Origin: Limonium bicolor
Taxonomy: Eukaryota; Streptophyta; Magnoliopsida; Caryophyllales; Plumbaginaceae
Direction: 5' to 3'
NCBI GenBank assembly: GCA_023374045.1
Contig: CM041776.1
Location: forward strand, 315,692,722-315,756,721
DNA: 64,000 nucleotides
Shown here: positions 22,857 through 32,090 of the stretch, one piece after another
Numbering within the stretch: position 1 is the first letter of the stretch
Layout of the letters: each line of letters begins with the position of its first letter
Notes under the pieces: model-generated
The model's database searches: none
What the model was told of the DNA's origin: nothing
The model's input: only the letters and a program-made list of their open reading frames with translations
Position numbers and translations under genes: made by a program

Positions 22857-25495
22857 TGAAATACCCGTAAATCTTGGCATAGGAATTAATTAACATGTAG
22901 TTGGAGTGAATATGATTCTATAACATGGGTAGTTGGGAATGATATAAATAGAAGCAGAGAAGCTATATATTCATCTATTCCTAAAACCGTCTGCAGCAAC
23001 TTAAATCTCTTTACTCCACCGATATTATAAGAGTATATATATATTTTATTCACCTATTTTCAAGTCTAATAACGTTGTTGCGTATTCCTGGTTTTGGGAG
23101 TTCAAATCGGATTTTACTACCTTTAATAAGTGAGTATTGTTATTAGTTTTGTTATTATTATTATTATTGTATTTGTTATCCAAGAGCTCAAGTTGGATTC
23201 TACTCCTTTCGGAAATATCCCTATTCTCTCTGAATTATGTTAAATATCTAAATGGTTCCATTCTTCACGATCCCCACTCATGCTTATCCCTTTATTTAGT
23301 AATTAATTATTTAACTTGGAATCATCTCTCTCATAAATAATTAGTTGTCTTCATCCCTTCTTAACAGCTTACTAGTTTTCCTCTTATTTTGACTATGTAT
23401 TTAAATAACATTGCTAATTCTTTTAACGTGTCGAATCTAGATCCTTCTGCAGTTTACAACGTTATTCATTTACTTTCAAATTGAAATCTTATTTATTAAA
23501 CTCATTTCAAGTTATTTTACATTATTGTTTATAAATTCTCCTCCCACTAAGCTAGGTATACTTATTAGTTAATTACAAATCCCTTAATTATTTTCACATT
23601 GTTTTCTATTTAATAACACGATCGTTATTACGATCGCCTTCATCTTCAACATACCGCCTCCACTCTTCTCTCTTTCTTTAAGCTCCCAACCCTTCTCAAA
23701 TTCACGTTCTTATTCTCCATCACCGTTAGGCTGCTTCTCTGGTGCCGGTTTGGGTAGAAGGGTAAGGGAGATCTACTGGTAAGGTTAAGTAATAGTTTTG
23801 TTGATTATCCCATTAGTTTCTGACAGAATCCCTATTTGTAAATCTAGACCCCGAGTTCTCCGACGGGCGCTACTGTTGATCTGTCTGGTTGATTCCGCTG
23901 TGGTGAGCGTATCCAGGTAAATGTTGTGCTCAACATTCTCTACCTCTGTGTTTTGTGAAATATCGATGGTTTGGGATTATTACTGTGGTTTTTTTGATAT
24001 TGTGGAAGTCTGGGAATTATTTCCCCTGTGTATTCTGGTGAGATGTTTAGCAAAAGGGTTTGAATAAATGTTTTGGGAGACTTTCTTTGAATTGGTTATT
24101 GGGATTGTTGGTACCTTTTGGTGCTCTGTGTATATTGTTGGTGCCTTATTGGCGCTCCGTGAAACTATTGGTACTATGTACCCCGTGGATATTGTTGTTA
24201 TTTTTGCCTGCAGACATTACTTGCAGTTAAGCTCTAATGATCTACTCATTTGGGTCATAAGTTACCTTCTGGGGGGTGTGCATACTTAAGGACGTAGAGT
24301 GAGGTGGGATTCTAATTGTTACGACCCCAATTTGGGGGTCGTCCGTGTATACCATTGATTTGATTCTCTGAAAGTTCTCCCCCGCTATGTTTTGTGTTTG
24401 GTAATCAGATGTTGGTAAAGTGGTTTACGTTTCGGTGCAAGTGTTGTTTTATAAATACAAAGTGGATTTTAAAACGTATTTTACGAGTTGAGGTAGTGTT
24501 TACTCAGTTTTGCTGATTTGCGCGATCCCTTCGCATTTTCTATTGTTGTTTTATGATCACAGGTACTCATGGCTGAGTTGGGGATTGGGACACGCTATCA
24601 CATAGTTTATGATGACTGGATAAACTCTTCATATGTTTTTTGAGTTGAGTTGTGTTTCGGGATTATATTGTTTTACAACTTGGAAATGTTTTGGTCTTTT
24701 GGATTGGTGGTTTAAAGCCTGAGCACTCTTTGTTAGAGTGTGGCGGTAACGCTCTTTTTGGATTTTGCAATTCTGCTGCTACTTACTTCGAAATGTTTAG
24801 TTCCTTGGAAACCAATAGTTGTGATGAAGTTTTGCTCGTTATTTAAAGTGACCATCCAACAGTGTTTAGACGTATTGGTTGAGATACCGATTTACCGAAA
24901 TGTTTCTCCTTTCGATTGCTGAGTTATTATGCTTATTTTGGTGTTGGTTTGATTCTGGTTTAGCTCTTAGAAACGCATTCCAGGACCTGTCCGAAGGTCC
25001 GTCTGGACATCCATGTTCGGACAGGCCCCGAGAGTTCAAGTGATTTCGCTCTGTTTTGTCGTGTCCAAACTTCTGTCCGAACGTAAATGTTCGGACAGCA
25101 TGCAAGGACGGGGTCGACTTGCAAGTCTCGACTTATGTCCGAACTTGCAAGGTCGGACCAACGTTCGGACACGCGTAAGGGATTTTCGGACTTTTGAAAC
25201 TCGACTTGTGTCCGAACTTTGAAGTCCGGACACAAGTTCGGACGTCTTTGGTTTTCAGACTCTTTAACTCTCGACTTGTGTCCAAACGTCAATGTCCGGA
25301 CACAAGTTTGGACAATTGGATTTCCGCGGTTTAGTTTCTCAGCTTGTGTCCGAACTTCCTATGTCCGGACACAAGTTCGGACCAAGCTTTATTTGTACTT
25401 TTAGGACTCGTTTGGGGTCCGTTTTCGAAGCCGTTTTCACCGTTAGATTTGTAATTTGATAACCTATGATGTAAGGCAAAATCCGGGGTGTTAAA
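22857..25495 (+). mobile_element. LTR-type element (probable solo LTR), 2.6 kb, same terminal family as 1702-5788
   Basis: Begins TGAAATACCCG and ends GGGGTGTTAAA (final CA changed to AA), with a perfect ATCTA target duplication at 22852-22856 and 25496-25500. No coding region, primer-binding site or second LTR is present. A TATA-like TTTTATAAATACA lies near 24448, and a palindrome CGACCCCAATTTGGGGGTCG at 24323-24342. A tandem hairpin array fills 24975-25390. Open frames inside it are short and without motifs. Confidence 0.75.
24975..25390. repeat. Tandem array of about six TGTCCGAAC/GTTCGGACA hairpin units
   Basis: About six units of 60-90 bases, each with TGTCCGAAC-type and GTTCGGACA-type arms plus internal GTCCGGACA palindromes. 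The last three (near 25205, 25280, 25345) are most alike and share CTTGTGTCC...GGACACAAG. Unit borders carry ACTCGACTTGTG-like text. Confidence 0.8.
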
Positions 25496-25500
25496 ATCTA

Positions 25501-28221
25501 AGCACACTAGCTTAGTTGACAACTCAAATTCAGATTAATTCATTATCTAGAACAATCAATAAATTACTATTCATACAACCAACAATGGAAGTTTTGCTTT
25601 AAAATGAACTCTTGAACTTTAACTCTCTATAGAATATATTGCAAGTTTACAAATCCCTCTATTGTGGAGGGTGATTTTTTTCAATATGAGGGGGGGGGGG
25701 TCTAAATATGGTCTTCGCTAAAAAGCCTAGATCCTAAAAATGTCATTTTATGGAGGGTGAAAACCCATTAGCATCCCTCAAATACCTACTCTCTCGTACA
25801 TCTTTCTCATAAAGCTTTATGGGAGTGCCAGTGAGCACTACGCCCGGTCTCAATGGGCTCCATGCGTTTTTGTGCCGAAAGAGTGGAATTGACTAAAGTC
25901 ACCACCTAAATTGACCTAAGATAACTATGAAGGAAATAAGAAGGGTTCTAATAACCTTTACTTGACTCTGAGATTTGTTGCCTATGGATATGACTTATTT
26001 GATCATACCAGAGATTATTTATTGGATTTGCACTGGGTTACACCCCTCAGAAGTGGCAACGACCACAACTTTGGATGGTGCCCGAAGAAACCTCAGTCTC
26101 CAATTATTGGGATTGCCTTCTTTCAAAACCATTTTTTAGAGAGATTCAATTTGATAAGCCACAAGGAGAGGATATGATAGGAGTAGGGTAAAGATATTTG
26201 GTAAGGTAAACTTTTATGCCAAACTAGTGCCGAAAAGAGGATTGACCGAATACAGGATGAAGGATTAAGGGAAATCTAAGATTGGGTGAACAATATTGGT
26301 GGTCTAATGGTTTGAAGGTTTATGGGGCAATGAGATTTGAGTGTTTTGAAAGGTATGGGTACCGCTTTAGAGCTAGAAAAAGGTTTTTGATTGAAAAGGG
26401 GTCGCACCTGGGACAGGTTGTCTACGTACTCAACTCTTTGTTGAGATTGAACCTTATGTAGTTCATGGCCTTTGGGATGGTTGAGTCTTAATTTGAGGTA
26501 ATAGAGGATTGGAAGGGTTCGGGTCTTTTAGGTGATAAAAAATTTGAAGTGTTTGAAGGAAGTTCAAATCTTAAAGGGGATCGGGGTTTATAAGTGTTTG
26601 AGGGAAGTTTGGATCTTTGAGGTGATCAGGAACGGGAAGTGCTTAAGGTTGTTTGAAGGCGAGATGGCTGAGGATCACAAGGGTATTCTAGTTATTTTTA
26701 GGGTCGATGGAACTCTTGATCATTTGTGGGGTTTGAATAAAGTGTCGGGATTATTTTGAGTTTAGAGATTTTAAGGGGCTTGATATTCTATAAAGTTTTA
26801 AAAGTTTGAAGAAGCTTTGGGAAGATTAAGAAACACGAAAGAATCTTTTGAGTCCATTGAGATGCTTGAATCTTTTGATGAGTTTGAACCTGTTGAGATG
26901 TATGGATATGCTGAGGTGTCTGAGCCCATCGATACAATAAATTGTTAAGGTGTTCGAGTCTATGGGACAATTGAGTATGTAAGACATTCGAGTCTTAAGA
27001 CATTCGAGTCTTGAGACATTCGAGTCTTAAGACAATCTAGTATTGGAGACATTCAAGAACGTGAGACATTCGAGAGAGTTGAGATTCATGAAGGTCAGGA
27101 TCTTGTTGAGATTGAAAGTGTTTAAGTGTACTAGCAAGTTTTATGAGATATTAATATTCTCCTGAAACGTTTGAGGTTTGAAATGCTAGAGTATGTGAGA
27201 CACCTGGGTCTATGAGACATTTGAAATCTTGAGATGAAGTAGTCTATGAGACGCTTGGGTATGTAAGACATTCAAAATCCTATAATCTTTCATTGTTTGG
27301 AGTAATTGAGAATGATTGAGGCGTTAAGAGCTCATGAAATGAAATTGCATGAAGATCTGAGAATTTTTATGAGTTCCAAGGTTTTCAGGGAAGGTTTGTG
27401 TGTGAAAGGTATGTAAAACATTGAAGTCTGTGAGACCCAGTGGGATATGCGAATCTGTGAGATATGTTTGAGTCTATGAGACATTCGAGTATGTGAAACA
27501 GTTGAGAAAATGTGATGGGATGAGAATTTGAGGTGTTTCGGATCTTTTATTGATTGGGGTATTTGAGAATGATTATGTATGTAAAAGCTTATAAAACATT
27601 TGGAGACATAAGCATCTTAGTGTGTTTGAGGTTCTCAATGCGAGTTCATGAGATGAAGGCATGCATGGATTAATATTGGAGGGAAATTAAACAATTGGTC
27701 AAAATTGAATGAATTAAGTATTGGCTGAAGTGAGTACAAGAAATTGAGTTTGAGGTTAATTCTAGAAAGAAACGAGCTGAATTACATAAAGGTTTTTGTT
27801 TTAGAAACTTATTTTGATGTGAAAAAGAATGATTATATTAATAAATTATGAATGGATTGAATTTCTTTTTGGGCTTTAAAGGTGTGATTTGAGTATAGGG
27901 TATCACCTCCACCAAGAATAACTCATGACCCACTAAGTGTGAAGAGACACCCATTATCCTAAGGTTTTTCTAAAATGACCCAAAATAGAGATCATAACAA
28001 TATTACAAGAATATTTGATGGTGTTAATCATAGGCTAGTGAATTCAGGATAACATGCTAAAGGTCTTCTATTATAGCCAACTATGATAGCTAACGAAGAT
28101 ATAGATATTAACCTATGCTAAGATTTCAACTTCACCTATGTTCATAACCGTTGAAGAGGTTCTAATGCTTTCACATTCAAAGGAGTGTGGTAAAATCATG
28201 ATATGAATTGAAAGGAATGGT
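25501..28221. other. Non-coding repetitive DNA, possibly decayed Tat/Ogre-type LTR sequence
   Basis: No gene seen. GTCGCACCTGGGACAGGTTG followed by TCTACGTACTC near 26401, and a CTAAAGTCACCACCTAAATT phrase near 25892, recall sequence common in large Tat/Ogre-type LTRs; this is memory of the families, not a search. From 26950 to 27500 an AGACATTCGAGTCTT-type motif recurs irregularly. A run of ten G lies near 25690. Confidence 0.35.
26950..27500. repeat. Irregular short repeats of an AGACATTCGAGTCTT-like motif
   Basis: The motif recurs at about 26982, 26998, 27014, 27063, 27478 and in weaker forms between, mostly as GAGACATTYGAGTCT variants. Spacing is 16 bases in the tight cluster and irregular elsewhere. 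Confidence 0.6.
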
Positions 28222-28303
28222 TTGACAAAATGTTTGGATCATGGCGATGTGGGCGGTTCGCTTCCTGCGACGTCACGAGAAGTTCACTAAACCTTATCAT
28301 TTG

Positions 28304-28354
<51 letters not shown>

Positions 28355-28359
28355 TATTG
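28222..28359 (+). rRNA. 18S rRNA 3'-end fragment (insert, not a functional gene)
   Basis: Contains the near-universal 3' terminal part of plant 18S rRNA: GGGCGGTTCGC, CCTTATCATTTGGAGGAAGG, AGAAGTCGTAACAAGGTTTC and CGTAGGTGAACCTGCGGAAG, ending GGATTATTG where the family has GGATCATTG. Only ~138 bases are present. The rest of 18S is absent upstream, and ITS1 is not recognisable downstream. Several changes (for example TTGGAGG for the usual TTAGAGG, and TTCCTGCGACGTCACG) show it is not under rRNA selection. Confidence 0.92.
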
Positions 28360-29283
28360 TTGGAAAAAATGAATTGAAAGGAGTGAATAAATCCTAAGAT
28401 TACAAGGATACAAGAATAATGAGTGATTTACAAATCCTTATTGACATGAGTGAATGTTTTAAAAATGTGAGCTGCTATGGGGGGTTGCATCGATGCCATC
28501 TCACTCGAGTTGATAGGGATTCCAAGAAGGCACCAACTGTTTCATGCATTTGAAAACCTAGGTAGTCCTAGCCATAGTTCATCTTCCTAGTCCTAACACA
28601 TTTTCCAGCTCATTGATCACCATGTACATGCCATACAACACAACAAATAAAAAAAGATAAATTAGTTGAGATATAATAAAATGAGGTTAGGATATGCACA
28701 ATGGGATCATACGACTCTCTCAATGGAAGAAAAGGGGTCAATCTAATCATATCCACACCCCAACCTTGAATATAGAAAAAAGTTTCAAGTTCCTAGCAAA
28801 TGCTATAATTGTAAGATAAATCAAGCAAAGGGGTTGAAACTCATATTAATTCATCATCCTAGATTATGACTCAAACCAAGTGTGGTATTGATGGGATGAG
28901 TTATGAGTCATTTGGGATCATAGTTAAACCTTGAAAAGATTTATCTTTTGTAGCTAGAAGTGTTTTTCACATCATTTCCCTCCAAAAGGGTAGAATTAAT
29001 AAGGACCCAACCGATAAATGAATTATCTTGACAACTATAACATTCGGGTAACTATCACTCGATTCATGTTATCATCTAAATGCAAAAGGGGCAAATCATG
29101 CTAGAATTAAGCCAACTTCCAAACCAAAATCGATGCGTAAAGAGAAAATGTTGCAACAAATTGTTAAATAGTAGCAAAGTTTCAAACCCACGTCAGTGCA
29201 CAAAAGGAGGTAAAGTTAAAGTTGTAAGCGACATAGTTTCCAAACCGTATTCAAGAGAGATAACCGAATTTCCAAACCCCATA
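28360..29283. other. Intergenic DNA, no gene seen
   Basis: Nothing recognisable beyond degraded repeats; short open frames lack motifs. Text around TATGACTCAAACCAAGTGTG near 28867 faces ACTCATGACCCACTAAGTGTG near 27920, but the match is too weak to call an inverted repeat. Confidence 0.5.
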
Positions 29284-29500
29284 AGGGCATCCACAATGGT
29301 GTGGAATCCACTCCAAATTAGTAAAACAAAAAGATAAAATATGACATGGAAGAGAGAAGTTGTGAGAGAGTTTCTTAATTAAATACCCCAAAAAGTGGGT
29401 GTCTTAGCAAAAGAAGAGAGAGATTGTGAGGAGAAGAATAAAATATTATTATTTGAGAGTGAAATCCACTCTTGCTATTGTGGATGCCATCCACAGAGCC
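29284..29500. mobile_element. Possible fold-back MITE (Tourist-like ends)
   Basis: GGGCATCCACAATGG near 29284 is mirrored by CTATTGTGGATGCCAT near 29476, with GGAATCCACTCC and GTGAAATCCACTC as further inner inverted pieces. The ends resemble Tourist/Harbinger MITEs. A TAA precedes the left end but no matching TAA follows the right end, so the target duplication is not confirmed. Confidence 0.45.
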
Positions 29501-29872
29501 CAAAACACATCATTATGGTCAATTCACGTCATCCAAGGTTAAACTTCAAGTCAATAAGAACAAGTCGTTGTCAAACAGGCGCGATCTGTATCCAATCAAT
29601 CATATGTACCTCGGTCAAGTCACAATGCGAGAATAAGTAACAGTCGATACAAGTCGACCCATATCAAACACGCCAGTTTTAAAAAAGTTAGTGAAGCCAA
29701 CCAAATAGTGCACCAAACCAAACCAATTTTTACCACCAATAATATCGACTGAGACACTAAATAAGCACTTTTTTCCTGTTTCGATAGTTCTATTACTTGT
29801 TAATTATATTTAATGGTGGTACTATAAGATAAAAGGTAATGTTCTAGTTGGCAATTGACATAATAATAAATT

Positions 29873-31339
29873 GGGAAAATTCATAATATGCCACGATTTG
29901 AGTTTGTAATTCACGATATACCACTTGTTGGAAAGTTGTTCCTAAAATGTCACGGTTTGAGTTTTAAATTCACAAAATGCCATTGTCCAGTAACGGACAT
30001 TAACTTTTCCATTAACCCTCTTTGGACAATGACCAAAATTCCTTTGGCGAAAAGTTTTGATTTTTTAAAATTTTTTGTTTAATGCGCTGGTTCGACTGTG
30101 CAACGGCTATTTTTTAAAAAGTACACAAATACCCTTGTTTGGTTTTATAGTTTACAATATGCCAATTTAAGTTTAGTAGTTTACAATATGCCAATTTAAG
30201 TTTAGTAGTTTACAATATGCCAATTTAATTTTAGTAGTTTACAATATACCAATGTTTGAGTATTTATGTTTACAAAATACCTCTGTTTTTTCTGTAATTG
30301 CTAGTTTTGAGTTCAAACGGCTAGTTTAAGTTCAAAAACTCTTTTTGTACCTTTGTAAAGGCCTTCTTATTATGTAAATAGAGCACAAACACAATATTAA
30401 AGCCATGTCCATGTTTACAACTACAATCAATGAAACGTTTCAAATAGTTCATTGCAAATGTGGAGCCCCATCAAACCTTACCCTCTCCCGCAAGAAACTT
30501 CAGTAAGAAGGACATACTACAACTGTTGGCATGTTATTTCTTCAAGTGGTGGGCACCGGTGATGCAAGATCGATACTCTCCCCATCCTAGGGTAAGGCAA
30601 GCTAGCTACACTAAGTATACTAAACTATGATAGCCTCTACTTCTACTGTTGTATCTGTTCGTTCTAAAGCTCCACATCAAGATAGCATGGCAACTGATGC
30701 GTATCTTATCAATAACATTAGGGAGAAAATAAAGAATGAACTTAGAGAAGAGATGAGACAAATCATGAAGAAGATATTTTTTTGGGGTCTAATTATATTT
30801 GCAACTATAATATGTATCCGCAAAATATGAAGTACTTTCATATATATTAATGCTCAAAAAATCATGTGATTATAGTTGTTTACACTTCTATTTGCGCATT
30901 CTTTTCACTTCTAACCGCTTGACATCAAAAAGCGGAAACTACAACAAAAACTATCATATTTATCTAGAAAAAACAGGGGCATTTCATGAACATAAAAACT
31001 CAGACAGGGGCATATTGTAAACTAATAACTTAAATAATGGCATATTGTAAACTATAAAACCAAACAAGGGTATTTCACGTACTTAAAAAAAGTTTTAAAA
31101 AATAGCCGTTGCACAGTCGAACTAGCGCAATTAAACAAAAATTTTAAAAAATTCAAATTTTCCGTCAGGGGCATTTTGGTCATTGTCCAGAGAGGGTTAA
31201 CGGTGAAATTAACGTCTGTTACCGGACAATGGCATTTTGTGAATTTAAAACTCAAATCGTGGCATTTTAAGGAAAACTTTCCAAAAAGAAGTATATCGTG
31301 AATTACAAACTCAAATCGTGGCGTATTGTGAATTTTCTC
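29873..31339. mobile_element. Non-autonomous Mutator-type element, 1467 bp, long TIRs
   Basis: Begins GGGAAAATTCA and ends TGAATTTTCTC. Arms of about 300 bases pair (29873-30170 with 31040-31339), and a 9-bp target duplication TAATAAATT lies at 29864-29872 and 31340-31348. Paired arm landmarks are GGACAATGACCAAAAT with ATTTTGGTCATTGTCC, and GTGCAACGGCTATTTTTTAA with its complement. The central ~700 bases are unique and include a small open frame at 30627-30830. A 29-base GTTTAGTAGTTTACAATATG unit repeats about three times at 30165-30250. Confidence 0.85.
30627..30830 (+). CDS. Small hypothetical ORF inside the 1.5-kb element (67 aa)
   Basis: ATG-started 67-residue frame. The N-terminal half is polar; the middle is charged and predicted helical (NNIREKIKNELREEMRQIMK); the end is a hydrophobic segment (IFFWGLIIFATIICI) that could be a membrane anchor. 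I do not recognise it. It lies in the unique centre of a non-autonomous element, where captured host fragments often sit. It may be chance. Confidence 0.3.
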   Translation: MIASTSTVVSVRSKAPHQDSMATDAYLINNIREKIKNELREEMRQIMKKIFFWGLIIFATIICIRKI

Positions 31340-31520
31340 TAATAAATTTAATTAGCAATATACAACTTTTCATTAGGGATACAGGAGAACTGACTACAAC
31401 AATGACATATTTAATTATCAACGTTCAACTTTTGACAAGATATCTGGAAAAATTAGTACAACAGTGATATTTATTTAGCAATATTTAGAATTTCAACAAC
31501 ACTACATTTTTGATGAAAGG

Positions 31521-31625
31521 GGGTTGCTATTTGCAGTACAAAATTACTAATCACCGCAGTACAAAATTTTTTTAATTTATATTGACGTTGTACACATGTA
31601 ATGATGTGTCGCTGTGTTTTTTTTC
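31521..31625 (+). repeat. Left TIR of the 10.2-kb MULE segment
   Basis: Matches the reverse complement of 41615-41718; best over the first ~90 bases, including CAGTACAAAATTACTAATCA and TGACGTTGTACACATGTAAT. Confidence 0.88.
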
Positions 31626-31806
31626 AAAAATGATTTGAAAGTAAATTTACCGAAGTAGTTTGTAGTTGATTAGTAGCGAATTTGACTAGTTACTTTTTTG
31701 TTCGAATCAATACAGGAACATTTTTTTGTAAAAAAAGTGTTGGATTACATTTTTATGTGTTTAGATTACATTTTTATGTGTTATATTATTAATTTGACTT
31801 AAAATT

Positions 31807-31853
31807 AATTTGTACTGCGAATAGCAAATACTTTACTATTCGCAGTACAAATT
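31807..31853. repeat. Perfect 18-bp palindrome made of TIR sequence
   Basis: AATTTGTACTGCGAATAG at 31807-31824 and its exact complement at 31836-31853, with an 11-base loop. The arms are the terminal motif (GTACTGCGAATAGCAA) of the surrounding MULE, so two element ends meet head to head here. Confidence 0.85.
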
Positions 31854-31954
31854 TTTTTTTCACCAAACTTAGTTGAATAAGTTTGAATGTTACGGGGAGA
31901 CACTTTTTTTTGAAAATAGACAATTGAATAACCAAATTTAAGTCAATATGAGTA

Positions 31955-32090
31955 AAACAACAACTAAGTTAAAGAGAAACTAAGTTACAACAACTAATTT
32001 ATAGAAAAACTAAGTTACAACAACTAAGTTAAAGAAAGACTAAGTTACAACAACTAAGTTAAAGAAAAACTAAGGTACAACGTTGATCCA
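31955..32090. repeat. ~36-bp tandem repeat, about 4 copies
   Basis: ACAACAACTAAGTTAAAGA followed by RAACTAAGTT repeats about four times just past the stop codon of the transposase-OTU gene (its 3' side). Copies differ at a few bases, such as AATTTATAG for AAGTTAAAG in the second. Confidence 0.75.

Noticed and set aside
24323..24342. Start of a separate LTR at TGTTACGACCCC (24318)
   Set aside because: The better-supported boundary is TGAAATACCCG at 22857, with a perfect ATCTA duplication; the 24318 motif is an internal palindrome.
25962..26759. Open frames in 25.9-26.8 kb as host genes
   Set aside because: Short, no conserved motif, no splice-supported extension, and inside repetitive DNA.
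28222..28359. Functional rDNA locus
   Set aside because: Only 138 bp of 18S with several changes in normally invariant bases; no 5.8S, 25S or ITS found nearby.
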